From Sphingobacterium multivorum (lineage in GTDB: Bacteria > Bacteroidota > Bacteroidia > Sphingobacteriales > Sphingobacteriaceae): a stretch of 64,000 bases of DNA. The translations under genes and the position numbers were made by a program. Shown piece by piece: positions 54,394-62,773 of this stretch (position 1 is the first letter of the stretch; each line of letters begins with the position of its first letter). The DNA is taken from contig NZ_CP154261.1 of the NCBI RefSeq assembly GCF_039511225.1, positions 434,001 to 498,000 on the forward strand. Reading direction: 5' to 3'. Under the pieces are notes generated by a model. That model had not been told where the DNA came from. It did not search any database and worked only from the letters and a program-made list of their open reading frames with translations.

Positions 54394-55335
54394 ATGGATA
54401 GCAAAATCGTATTAAATGTTGCCAAAGAGGACGGCAGGAGCAGATTGAAGGAGAGTTATCATAATGCACCTTATAAACTAACGCATTATGGCGCGGCAGG
54501 ATTGACCAACCATTTGGAAATGATCATCATGAGTGCCTCGCCTGGTATTATGGATACGGATTATTTGCACATTGATGTTCGTGTGAAAAAAGATGCACAA
54601 TTGAAGCTTTTTACACAGTCCTTCAATAAGCTTCACCCCATGAAAACGGGAGCAAAGCAACATACGGATGTGCATGTGGATGCCGGAGGCCTATTTCATT
54701 ACATTCCACATCCAGTAACGCCGTTTAAGGATTCTATTTTCAAGGCAAGCAATCATATTCACTTGGCTGAAGATGCGGTTTTGATGTGGGGGGATATTAT
54801 TAGTGTGGGTAGAATCCATATGAAAGAGGCATTTGAGTTTGATAGTCTGCATACGCAAACCAAGATTTTTAGAAATGGTAAACTGTCTTTTATTGACAAT
54901 CAGGTTTTGCGGCCCAAAAGTCAGCCGATACAGAAGATGTTGTTTTTTGAGGGATACACCCATCAGGCCACTTTTGTGTTCTCGGCTCTTTTTGCGCAAG
55001 AATTAAAATATGAATTGGATGAAATCTTAACTGTCGAATACAACGATATTTCTTACGGTTTTACACAGGCTTCAAAAGATGTGGTTATCCTGCGTGCTTT
55101 GGGTACTGATGGAGAGTTATTGTACGACTTTTTACATATGTTGGGCCAATTGTGTTGGGATTTTACACAACATAAGCTTTCTGAAAAGAAGGAAGGGACA
55201 ACAGTTGAAGCGATAGCGGAAGATGAGAAATCGAAGGCCGAGGAAATCAGCGTCATTGAACAGCGCAAACCCCGTCGAAAAAGTAAGCCCGAGTTGATGG
55301 AAGCTGTCGTGGTGGAAGGAACTAATTATGCATAA
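54394..55335 (+). CDS. ureD: Urease accessory protein UreD/UreH with a basic-acidic C-tail
   Basis: UreD binds apourease together with UreF and UreG and forms the tunnel for nickel. The 313 residues have SYHNAPYKLTHYGAAG, IIMSASPGIMDTDYLHIDVRV, SFNKLHPMKTGAKQHTDVHVDAGGLFHYIPHPVTPF and FTQASKDVVILRALGTDG. The last about 45 residues (KKEGTTVEAIAEDEKSKAEEI...RKPRRKSKPELMEAVVVEG) form a charged tail that UreD of Klebsiella lacks. Its stop overlaps the second ureE start by 8 bases. Confidence 0.93.
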   Translation: MDSKIVLNVAKEDGRSRLKESYHNAPYKLTHYGAAGLTNHLEMIIMSASPGIMDTDYLHIDVRVKKDAQLKLFTQSFNKLHPMKTGAKQHTDVHVDAGGLFHYIPHPVTPFKDSIFKASNHIHLAEDAVLMWGDIISVGRIHMKEAFEFDSLHTQTKIFRNGKLSFIDNQVLRPKSQPIQKMLFFEGYTHQATFVFSALFAQELKYELDEILTVEYNDISYGFTQASKDVVILRALGTDGELLYDFLHMLGQLCWDFTQHKLSEKKEGTTVEAIAEDEKSKAEEISVIEQRKPRRKSKPELMEAVVVEGTNYA

Positions 55336-55810
55336 GGAGAGCCTGCACGAGGAGATATGGATTGATGTTATCCCTGATTTTGACCAATTGAAGCTGGGCC
55401 GCGATTCAGATATTTTGGATCTTTCCTATTATGAAGTAAATAAGCGCGTTATTCAGCGAAAAACAAGAAAGGGTAATCTGGTGCGCATACAGCGCGATGA
55501 TAGCAGCGCACTGCGTTCAGGACAGTGTATTTATCATCGCGGTGATTTATTCATCCAGGTCAACATTTTACCTTGTCTTTGTGTATTGTTGGATTGTCAG
55601 AATCTATCAGTTGTGGGCGAGTTCTGCTTCGACGTGGGCAATCGGCATCTGCCGGTTTATCTCAAAGCAGATGGGCGATTTGCTGTTTCGTATGACGGAC
55701 GTCTCTATCAGGCGCTAAAAGAAAAATACAAGGGCTATATCACGTTGGAAAATACGATTTTAGAACCTGATGAGCAGATTACCTCCATTCGTAGACCTAT
55801 CCTCGAATGA
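55328..55810 (+). CDS. Second UreE-like nickel chaperone at the end of the urease operon
   Basis: The 160-residue protein aligns with the UreE layout: EVNKRVIQRKTRKGNLVRIQRDDSSALRSGQCIYHRGDLFIQVNILPCLCVLL...VVGEFCFDVGNRHLPVYLKADGRFAVSYDGRLYQALKEKY. It keeps the GNRH metal-binding His and the LPC-x-C block of the other copy. Identity between the two copies looks modest, so this is a diverged paralogue. It overlaps the ureD stop, so it is surely in the operon. Its separate job is unknown; it may bind another metal or act under different supply. Confidence 0.85.
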   Translation: MHKESLHEEIWIDVIPDFDQLKLGRDSDILDLSYYEVNKRVIQRKTRKGNLVRIQRDDSSALRSGQCIYHRGDLFIQVNILPCLCVLLDCQNLSVVGEFCFDVGNRHLPVYLKADGRFAVSYDGRLYQALKEKYKGYITLENTILEPDEQITSIRRPILE

Positions 55811-55852
55811 TGAAATGCTGGTTTTAGCGAAAAATTGCGCATTTTTGTCGCT

Positions 55853-56902
55853 ATGAAATTTGGCGAGGAATTGCAAGCATGGTATCGACAGCATAAACGA
55901 GATCTGCCGTGGCGAGAAACAAAAGATGCCTACAAAATATGGCTTTCTGAAATTATTCTGCAACAGACTCGTGTCGAACAGGGCTTACCCTATTATGTAC
56001 GTTTTGTCGAGCGATTTAAGAATGTTGTGGAATTTGCGAATGCAGATGAAGATGATATTCTCCATCTTTGGCAAGGTCTGGGTTATTATTCTCGAGGACG
56101 GAACATGCATAAGGCTGCCCGAATTGTTCGCGATCAGTATCAGGGTGTCTTTCCGGTAGATTATCAAACATTAATTACGCTTCCTGGAATAGGTGAGTAT
56201 ACTGCTGCGGCGATATCTTCTTTTGCGAACGATGAAGCCCAGGCGGTATTGGATGGAAATGTGTTTCGTGTACTAGCGCGATACTATGGCATAGAAACAC
56301 CTATCAATTCTACAGAAGGAAAGAAGATTTTTACAGCTATCGCTAAAGAAAATCTTGATCGTAAACACCCGGCATTGTATAATCAGGCAATTATGGATTT
56401 TGGGGCTACCCATTGTAAGCCCAAGCTGCCTTTATGTGAATTCTGTATGTTTCGTCCTTCCTGTTATGCGCTGAGTCAGGGGCAGGTAGAGCAGTTGCCT
56501 GTAAAGCTTAAAGCCAAGGCAAGTAAAGATAGATACTTTAATTATTTTATCTTGAAGGACAACGATCGGATACTGATGTCCAAACGCGGTGCAAGTGACG
56601 TTTGGCAGAACCTATATGAGTTTCCGCTTTTGGAGTCTAACTACAGCTTGTCTATTCCGGATGTTCTTAGCGATGAGTGGTTTATTTCCTGTTTCGGCCC
56701 CGATGCACAACTTTATGTTTTACAGCAGCAGACAAAACATATCCTGAGTCATCAGAATATCTACGCGACATTTTTTGAGGTGCGGTTAAAAGGCGATCTA
56801 ATTCAAAAAAAATCCAATTGGGATTATGTATTTCTAAAAGATTTAGATAAATTAGCTAAACACAAGTTGATCTTTACCTTTTTGGAAAGGTCAAATTTTT
56901 AA
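55853..56902 (+). CDS. mutY: A/G-specific adenine glycosylase
   Basis: MutY removes adenine opposite 8-oxoguanine. ATG 55853 (MKFGEELQAWYRQHKRDLPWRETKDAYKIWLSEIILQQT) is the natural start. The 349 residues have the catalytic Glu of SEIILQQT, the helix-hairpin-helix LPGIGEYTAAAISSFA with Asp of VLDGNVFRVLARY, and a 4Fe-4S loop CKPKLPLCEFCMFRPSC. A NUDIX-like C-terminal domain (ISKRGASDVWQNLYEFPLLE) reads the oxidised guanine. Next gene is ssb. Confidence 0.95.
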   Translation: MKFGEELQAWYRQHKRDLPWRETKDAYKIWLSEIILQQTRVEQGLPYYVRFVERFKNVVEFANADEDDILHLWQGLGYYSRGRNMHKAARIVRDQYQGVFPVDYQTLITLPGIGEYTAAAISSFANDEAQAVLDGNVFRVLARYYGIETPINSTEGKKIFTAIAKENLDRKHPALYNQAIMDFGATHCKPKLPLCEFCMFRPSCYALSQGQVEQLPVKLKAKASKDRYFNYFILKDNDRILMSKRGASDVWQNLYEFPLLESNYSLSIPDVLSDEWFISCFGPDAQLYVLQQQTKHILSHQNIYATFFEVRLKGDLIQKKSNWDYVFLKDLDKLAKHKLIFTFLERSNF

Positions 56903-56921
56903 CCATTTATGCTTTTAAATT

Positions 56922-57380
56922 ATGTCAGGAGTTAACAAAGTCATTTTAGTGGGACATCTTGGAAAAGATCCCGAAATTCGCTATTTAGAAGGTAATGTCT
57001 CTGTTGCCAGTTTTCCATTGGCAACATCAGAAACGTATAACAAAGACGGGAAAAGAGTAGAACAAACCGAATGGCACAATATTGTAATGTGGCGAGGTCT
57101 GGCTGATGTGGCTGTAAAATATCTAACAAAGGGGAAGTTAGTTTATATTGAAGGTCGACTGCGGACGCGTACTTATGAGGATAAGGAGGGTATTAGACGA
57201 TATGCTACAGAGGTTGTCGCTGAAACCTTCACGCTTTTAGGTCGTAAATCGGATTTTGAACCGAATGCTGGTGTAAGTGCTGGTAATACAGCAAACACGC
57301 AGGCGCAAAAAGTCGAAGATAAGGAAGTGGAGGTCGATTTTACGGAGAATGATCAGGAGGATAATCCATTACCATTTTAA
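56922..57380 (+). CDS. ssb: Single-stranded DNA-binding protein
   Basis: The 152-residue SSB has the OB fold (VNKVILVGHLGKDPEIRYLEGNVSVASFPLATSETYN, HNIVMWRGLADVAVKYLTKGKLVYIEGRL) and an acidic tail ending NPLPF, the partner-binding C-terminus. It coats ssDNA in replication and repair. It follows mutY by 20 bases. Confidence 0.96.
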   Translation: MSGVNKVILVGHLGKDPEIRYLEGNVSVASFPLATSETYNKDGKRVEQTEWHNIVMWRGLADVAVKYLTKGKLVYIEGRLRTRTYEDKEGIRRYATEVVAETFTLLGRKSDFEPNAGVSAGNTANTQAQKVEDKEVEVDFTENDQEDNPLPF

Positions 57381-57446
57381 GCTGAAGAATTTGAGATTAT
57401 GTAAAAACTTTACATGTATAATAACTATTGTAAAATCATCTATAAA

Positions 57447-57480
57447 ACAAAAGAGCAGGCAACTAAGCCTGCTCTTTTGT
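57447..57480 (+). terminator. Rho-independent terminator of ssb
   Basis: ACAAAAGAGCAGGC (57447-57460) pairs perfectly with GCCTGCTCTTTTGT (57467-57480); a T-rich stretch follows. Confidence 0.85.
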
Positions 57481-57600
57481 TTTATCAGCATTTTAGCCGT
57501 ATAATCTGATTCCTTTCTCCCAAGCGAGCATGCTGTTTCTGTTGTGATGTTTTTAATGCCCGGTCGAAGTTCAAAATTTCTTTTTGGTGGAAATTTTGGC

Positions 57601-57608
57601 TATGTTTG
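57601..57608 (+). promoter_or_regulatory. Candidate -7 box of pheS
   Basis: TATGTTTG ends 8 bases before the pheS ATG at 57617. It lies inside an upstream in-frame extension, which argues for the shorter start. TTG at 57584-57586 is the nearest -33 candidate but the spacing is short. Confidence 0.4.
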
Positions 57609-57616
57609 CTCTAATT

Positions 57617-58657
57617 ATGTTGCAAGATAGAATTACGCAGTATACTGAAGAGATTAAGGCATTTGCGCCAGCTTCTTCAGCCGATGTAGAAAATTTCAGA
57701 TTGAAGTTTTTGGTTTCCAAAGGGATTGTGAAAAATCTTTTTGATGAATTCAAAACAGTTACGCCTGAAGAGAAGCGTACTTTGGGAAAAGTGTTGAATG
57801 AATTTAAGCAGTTAGCAGAAAATACATTCAAAGAAGCACAAGAAAAGTTCGGGTCTGGTGAGAAGCAAAAATCCCAGGAACTAGTGGGTGATTTAACATT
57901 GCCTGGTCAAGGTTTTCAGCTGGGGTCTAGACATCCCATCTCTTTAGTTCGTAAAGAAATTGTTGAAATTTTCAAGAAATTAGGCTTTATTGTATCAGAA
58001 GGTCCGGAAATTGAAGATGATTGGCATAATTTCTCCGCACTAAATTTTCCGCCGGAACATCCTGCTCGTGATATGCAAGATACTTTCTTTATCAAAAAAC
58101 AAGAAGGTAATGACATTACATTGAGAACGCACACCTCTTCGGTTCAGGTGCGTTTAATGGAAGCCGGTAAACCGCCATTTCGTGCGATAATGCCTGGACG
58201 TGTTTATAGAAATGAAGCTATATCAGCCCGTGCGCACTGTTTCTTTCATCAGGTAGAAGGTTTATATGTAGACGAAAATGTTTCTTTTGCCGATTTGAAA
58301 CAAACGTTATATCATTTTGTTCAAGAGATGTATGGCGAAGGTACCAAAGTGCGTTTCCGTCCGTCCTATTTTCCTTTCACTGAACCTTCGGCCGAAATGG
58401 ATATCTCCTGTACAATCTGCAAGGGGGCAGGGTGTAACTTGTGTAAGTACTCTGGCTGGGTAGAAATTTTAGGTTGCGGTATGGTCGATCCTAACGTGCT
58501 TGATAACTGTGGTATCGATAGTAAAAAGTATTCTGGTTTTGCTTTTGGTATGGGAATAGAACGTATCACAAACCTTAAATATGTGATTAAAGACTTACGT
58601 CTTTTCTCAGAAAATGACACACGTTTCTTGTCTCAATTTGAGACTGAATTAATATAA
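57617..58657 (+). CDS. pheS: Phenylalanine-tRNA ligase alpha subunit
   Basis: PheS is the catalytic chain of the alpha2-beta2 synthetase. The 346 residues start MLQDRITQYTEEIKAFAPAS with a coiled N-terminus and have RHPISLVRKEIVEIFKKLGFIVSEGPEIEDDWHNFSALNFPPEHPARDMQDTFFI (motif 2 region), FRPSYFPFTEPSAEMDI, and GFAFGMGIERI (motif 3). A Cys set (CTICKGAGCNLCKYSGW) is present as in many bacterial PheS. No pheT is adjacent, so the pair is encoded apart. Confidence 0.96.
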   Translation: MLQDRITQYTEEIKAFAPASSADVENFRLKFLVSKGIVKNLFDEFKTVTPEEKRTLGKVLNEFKQLAENTFKEAQEKFGSGEKQKSQELVGDLTLPGQGFQLGSRHPISLVRKEIVEIFKKLGFIVSEGPEIEDDWHNFSALNFPPEHPARDMQDTFFIKKQEGNDITLRTHTSSVQVRLMEAGKPPFRAIMPGRVYRNEAISARAHCFFHQVEGLYVDENVSFADLKQTLYHFVQEMYGEGTKVRFRPSYFPFTEPSAEMDISCTICKGAGCNLCKYSGWVEILGCGMVDPNVLDNCGIDSKKYSGFAFGMGIERITNLKYVIKDLRLFSENDTRFLSQFETELI

Positions 58658-58782
58658 ATTATTCATTGTAAAGATTGTGGCATCACATTATTCTCTACGA
58701 TAACTAGGCAAGAGAACAATGTGATGCTTTTTGGTCTTTAGGCTTTGTAGATGACTTTCAACATTCGTACGATCTAACGTAT

Positions 58783-59358
58783 ATGGAACCAGATTATATT
58801 ATTGAATCCATAAAAAGAACAGCACGTGAGCTCTTTCGTCAAAATGGCTATCATAAAACCAGTGTGAACACATTGGCAAAAAAAGCTAAGATTGCGAAGG
58901 CGACAGTGTACAAGTATTTTGATAGTAAAGAAATGATCCTGCATGCCATTCTCATGGATTATCTTCGTGCGAGTCTGCAGGATATTTTGAAAACAACCAA
59001 ATATGAAGATGATATGGCTTCGTTTTTGGCGTCTACAATATTGCGGGTAAGCCGACTGACCTATACGGCTTGCAATGAATTGATCGGCTGGGAATTTATC
59101 CGGGAATCTGCAAATGCCCAAGAATATTTAAAAACGCTGTCTGAAGATTTGGAGTTTCTGCTCTTAAGTACATTCATTCAGAATGAAAAGATAAATGAAG
59201 CGATTAGCGAAGAGAAGCTGACCTTTTTGATCAAGTCCAGTAAAAGTATTGTGTTTTCTTTTGCTTTTACGGCTGTCTCAGATGCCGATGTGCGGAAAAA
59301 CTTTATTTCGTTTCAGAAAGAAATCCTTCCTTATCTTGTTCAGGCAACAGTTCAGTAA
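58783..59358 (+). CDS. TetR-family transcriptional regulator
   Basis: The 191-residue protein has the TetR HTH at the N-terminus (RTARELFRQNGYHKTSVNTLAKKAKIAKATVYKYFDSKEMILHAIL, about residues 10-55) and a helical ligand-binding domain. It resembles fatty-acid or lipid-responsive TetR members. No operator partner or efflux gene is adjacent, so its ligand is unknown. It lies between pheS and the 59.5-kb palindromic element. Confidence 0.9.
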   Translation: MEPDYIIESIKRTARELFRQNGYHKTSVNTLAKKAKIAKATVYKYFDSKEMILHAILMDYLRASLQDILKTTKYEDDMASFLASTILRVSRLTYTACNELIGWEFIRESANAQEYLKTLSEDLEFLLLSTFIQNEKINEAISEEKLTFLIKSSKSIVFSFAFTAVSDADVRKNFISFQKEILPYLVQATVQ

Positions 59359-59492
59359 AGTTGTTATAACGCGCGCATCCCTTTCTAATTCGCGACGTTA
59401 TGTCCATTCCTGAAAAAGGTTTACATCTTATCTTTTTTGCATGCTCACTTTTTTATGATGCTCTGCAACGTTCATGCTGTTGCCGGGTTGTA

Positions 59493-59651
59493 TTCGTATT
59501 GTGTTCGTACCACCTTCGGAGATGAACACTCTTGCAACTATTATTGACCTGACTCTGAACAGATAATTCCTGTTCAGAGTCAGGTCAGAATCTGGTCAGT
59601 ATTGGTACACAATCTGTATCGCGTCCGAATAAGGTGCGAACAATGTCCGAA
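59493..59651. repeat. Palindromic element with 11-bp-phased CGAA boxes
   Basis: A perfect stem GACCTGACTCTGAACAG (59546-59562) pairs with its reverse complement (59570-59586), loop ATAATTC. To the left, TTCG boxes lie at 59493, 59504 and 59515; to the right, CGAA boxes lie at 59626, 59637 and 59648. Every step is 11 bases, and the boxes pair as mirror images (sums of matching ends are equal). The phasing suggests a protein-binding array; no T-run suggests it is not a terminator. It may be a dispersed intergenic repeat. Confidence 0.75.
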
Positions 59652-59768
59652 TCTGATCCCCGTATTCTATTCGCTTGAAACTTATCATACCCGTCAGGTA
59701 CTCGTTTATGCCAGTGATAATCAATGGCTATAAATCATTTATGCAGATGAAAAATCGGTATAAATTTG

Positions 59769-59776
59769 TATTTTTG
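59769..59776 (+). promoter_or_regulatory. Candidate -7 box of rlmD
   Basis: TATTTTTG ends 6 bases before the ATG at 59783, so the mRNA would be nearly leaderless. A second possible box TAAATTTG lies just before it. -33 is not clear. Confidence 0.45.
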
Positions 59777-59782
59777 CACCCT

Positions 59783-61192
59783 ATGAGTAGAAGAATTCCG
59801 CAAGAGAAAAAGTTCTTGAAAGATATTGCCATCATTGATATTGCCGAAGAGGGTAGAGGTGTTGGAAAAACCGAAGATTTGGTTTTGTTTGTAGAAAAAG
59901 CTGTTCCCGGTGATGTTGTTGACGTGGAGCTTATGCGCAAGAAAAAGAATTTTGCGGAAGCTCGGGTAACCAGTTTAAAAGAGGCTTCATCTTATCGCGT
60001 AGATCCGTTTTGTGAACATTTCGGTGTGTGTGGTGGATGTAAATGGCAGCATATGACCTATGATGCTCAATTAAAATTCAAGCAACAATCTGTCGATAAT
60101 GCCCTATCGCGTATTGGGAAAGTGGATACTTCAGCGATGGAAAGTATCTTGGGCTCTGCGCAAACGGAATACTATAGAAATAAATTAGAATATACATTTT
60201 CCAACAAAAAATGGTTGACTTCAGTTGATGAAGATGCGTCCCAATTGGAAATGAATGCACTGGGTTTTCACGTGCCAGGGCGTTTTGATAAGATTTTAGA
60301 TATTGATCATTGTTTTTTGCAAGAAGATCCGTCAAATGAAGTTCGCAACAGCATTCGTGATTTTGCGCTTAGTCAAGGTATGACGTTCTACGATCTGCGT
60401 GAACACACCGGTGTATTGCGCAATTTGATTATCCGTATCTCGTCTACCGGGGAGATGATGGTGATCGTTGTGTTTGCATATCCTGAAGAAGGACAGGTTG
60501 AGTTGTTGATGGAATTTGTTAAAGAAAAGTTTCCTCAAGTCGCTTCCCTGTTATATATCGTAAACCAGAAACGCAATGATACAATCTTCGACCAGGATAT
60601 TCATGTATATGCCGGTCGTGACTTTATCTATGAGGAGATGGAGGGCTTGCGTTACAAAGTAGGGCCTAAGTCGTTCTATCAAACAAACTCTGCACAAGCG
60701 TATGAGCTGTATAAAATCACACGTGACTTTGCCAATTTAAAGGGGGATGAGCTGGTGTATGATTTGTATACAGGAGCAGGTACAATTGCAAACTTTGTCG
60801 CTAAGAAGGCAAGAGAAGTTGTGGGTGTAGAGTATGTTCCCACTGCCATTGAGGACGCTAAAGTGAATTCGTCGATCAATGATATTACGAATACAAAGTT
60901 TTACGCCGGTGATATGAAAGATGTGTTGACCCCTTCCTTTATCGCCGAACACGGTAAACCGGATGTGGTTATTACCGATCCACCACGTGCAGGAATGCAC
61001 GCTGACGTTGTAGCGCGTTTGTTGGAAATGGAATCGCCGCGTATCGTATATGTCAGTTGTAATGCTGCTACACAGGCCCGCGATTTGGTGTTGTTAGGCG
61101 AAAAATATGAGGTGAAGCGGATCAAGCCGGTAGATATGTTTCCGCATACGCAACACGTTGAGAATGTCGTTTTATTGGAGTTAAAGAAGTAA
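59783..61192 (+). CDS. rlmD: 23S rRNA (uracil-5)-methyltransferase, RlmD type
   Basis: ATG 59783 (MSRRIPQEKKFLKDIAIIDIAEEGRGVGKTEDLVLF) is chosen because upstream codons of the same frame are not conserved-like and hold the promoter. The 469-residue enzyme has an N-terminal TRAM domain, a 4Fe-4S motif with CEHFGVCGGCKW, and a SAM domain ending in VITDPPRAGMHADVVARL and the catalytic YVSCNAATQARD, the RumA/RlmD Cys. It methylates the uracil at position 1939 of 23S rRNA (family numbering). Followed 11 bases later by a conserved small gene. Confidence 0.93.
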   Translation: MSRRIPQEKKFLKDIAIIDIAEEGRGVGKTEDLVLFVEKAVPGDVVDVELMRKKKNFAEARVTSLKEASSYRVDPFCEHFGVCGGCKWQHMTYDAQLKFKQQSVDNALSRIGKVDTSAMESILGSAQTEYYRNKLEYTFSNKKWLTSVDEDASQLEMNALGFHVPGRFDKILDIDHCFLQEDPSNEVRNSIRDFALSQGMTFYDLREHTGVLRNLIIRISSTGEMMVIVVFAYPEEGQVELLMEFVKEKFPQVASLLYIVNQKRNDTIFDQDIHVYAGRDFIYEEMEGLRYKVGPKSFYQTNSAQAYELYKITRDFANLKGDELVYDLYTGAGTIANFVAKKAREVVGVEYVPTAIEDAKVNSSINDITNTKFYAGDMKDVLTPSFIAEHGKPDVVITDPPRAGMHADVVARLLEMESPRIVYVSCNAATQARDLVLLGEKYEVKRIKPVDMFPHTQHVENVVLLELKK

Positions 61193-61203
61193 TAGGATAC
61201 CAT

Positions 61204-61602
61204 ATGGAAGTAGAAGATTTATTTGCAGGATCTGCAAGAGAAGAAAATACAGCGTCTACAGCGCAAAGTCCATTGAAGAGTTTGCAGGTAGATCTCGATT
61301 TTTATAGTGAATCAATCCGTGAGGTAGCGCAGGAGATTGTTGAAGAAGGTTATTCTGACTATCCTATTTTTGTTGCACATCAGCATGAAGTTTCTGTTGG
61401 TGAACTGATATTGGATCATAAAGAATTGGAAACAAAATGGAGTATAAATGCCTCTACATTGGAAGAGTTTGTAGAAATGGATATTATTCAAGAAGATCGT
61501 AAGGCTTCTTTTATTCAGAACTATAAACCTGCGAAAGACTATATGTGCTTATTTGTTGTCGTTGCTGAAGGCGCTAATTTTGTTTTTTATCCATACAAGT
61601 GA
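61204..61602 (+). CDS. Conserved small acidic protein of unknown function
   Basis: The 132-residue protein has a Glu-rich start (MEVEDLFAGSAREENTAS) and a body with DLDFYSESIREVAQEIVEEGYSDYPIFVAHQHEVSVGELILDH and VVAEGANFVFYPYK. It has no signal peptide or membrane helix. I recognise no named domain, but the compact alternation looks like a real conserved Bacteroidota family. The 11-base gap from rlmD suggests the two are co-transcribed. Confidence 0.75.
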   Translation: MEVEDLFAGSAREENTASTAQSPLKSLQVDLDFYSESIREVAQEIVEEGYSDYPIFVAHQHEVSVGELILDHKELETKWSINASTLEEFVEMDIIQEDRKASFIQNYKPAKDYMCLFVVVAEGANFVFYPYK

Positions 61603-61809
61603 TCAACAAAGAATATTTAAACTTTTTTAACAGTACAAGTGTCAAACTATTACTACTTTTAGCAAAGTAGGTTAGGTGTAACAGGGAATTAATAAGATTG
61701 AAATAAATTGTAAGCTGTTCTTGCGGAAATAAATGTTGGATCCAATGAAATTGCTGAGAACCATAGTCGCACGGAAACCAAATTGGGGTAATTGAAGAGA
61801 AATAATAGG

Positions 61810-62562
61810 ATGAAGATAATACACATACATATATTAGGGCTTTTTTTACTGTTATTCACCTATTTCGGGGCTTCTGCGCAACAACAGCAGAAGGTTTCGG
61901 GGATGGTACTACAAAAGGGTAACGGTAATCGCATTGGGGATGCTGTGGTGCTTAATATGCGCACACACAGGTCTACCTTGAGTAACTCTTTTGGTGTTTT
62001 CACGATTGATGCATCGGTAGGAGATTCCTTGTCTTTTACCAAAGTCGGGTATTCACCGGTGAAAACTGTACTGACCAACCTGAACGAGTTTTATGTGGAG
62101 TTACAAGAAGGGATACGATTGGAGACCGTCATCGTTGAACGAAAAACGAAAGAGGCCGAATTAAATGATGCCATGAGCAATTACGCTAAAAAGGGCGTTT
62201 ATAATGGGGGTAAAAATAAGTTCGGGACCTACTTGGGTAGTCCTGCAACGGCGCTTTATAATCTTTTTGGGCGGGAAGCTAAAAATGCAAAACGATTTGG
62301 ACGGTTTATGGATAGAGAGAAGGATGAGTTACAAGTTGACCGTATTTTTTCTCGGGAGGCTGTTCGGAATTTGACCAAACTGGACAGCACGGAGTTGGAT
62401 GCTTTTATGATACGCTACCGTCCATCGTTTGATCTTGCTGAGCATTGGGGGCAATATGATCTGATGCATTATGTGCAGCAGTCGCTGGACGATTTTAATG
62501 CCAAAGGAAGGCCTAAAGGGGCTCTTTTACCTGATATTGAAGTAAAGACTCAAGAAAAATAA
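61810..62562 (+). CDS. CarboxypepD-like regulatory-domain outer-surface protein
   Basis: ATG 61810 (MKIIHIHILGLFLLLFTYFGASAQ) is taken, not the TTG 18 bases upstream. The 250-residue protein has an exported N-part followed by a CarboxypepD_reg-like domain (KVSGMVLQKGNGNRIGDAVVLNMRTHRSTLSNSFGVFTIDASVGDSLSFTKVGYSPV), which is the N-terminal module of many SusC-like receptors, and a helical C-part (EAELNDAMSNYAKKGVYNGG...). It is a stand-alone form without a barrel. Role unknown. Confidence 0.8.
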   Translation: MKIIHIHILGLFLLLFTYFGASAQQQQKVSGMVLQKGNGNRIGDAVVLNMRTHRSTLSNSFGVFTIDASVGDSLSFTKVGYSPVKTVLTNLNEFYVELQEGIRLETVIVERKTKEAELNDAMSNYAKKGVYNGGKNKFGTYLGSPATALYNLFGREAKNAKRFGRFMDREKDELQVDRIFSREAVRNLTKLDSTELDAFMIRYRPSFDLAEHWGQYDLMHYVQQSLDDFNAKGRPKGALLPDIEVKTQEK

Positions 62563-62773
62563 AAACATTTTGCTTTTGTTACTGTTAGCTGATTGTAAGG
62601 TCGCAAAAGATGATTTAAAATTTTGTAGCGTATCAACGTCATTTTCGGAAGTTTTAAGGGCCTTTTTTCGTGTTTTGTAACAAAAAAGTTGATAAAAATA
62701 TCTTTTGGCACTTTGTTTGATTTTAGTAGAACGGTATTTAATTTGAATATTAAAAGTCTTAGATAGCATACAT

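Larger units (their letters stand above)
59359..59782. other. 424-base spacer with a large phased inverted element
   Basis: No gene is credible here. The centre is a 17-bp perfect stem, with triplets of CGAA boxes on both sides at 11-base spacing. The right end holds the rlmD promoter region. Confidence 0.7.

Noticed and set aside
59493..59651. Element considered as an insertion sequence remnant
   Set aside because: No transposase frame, terminal repeats or target duplication were seen; better described as a palindromic repeat.
61653..61670. CTACTTT-TAGC-AAAGTAG hairpin
   Set aside because: Seven pairs without T-run or gene context; no clear role.
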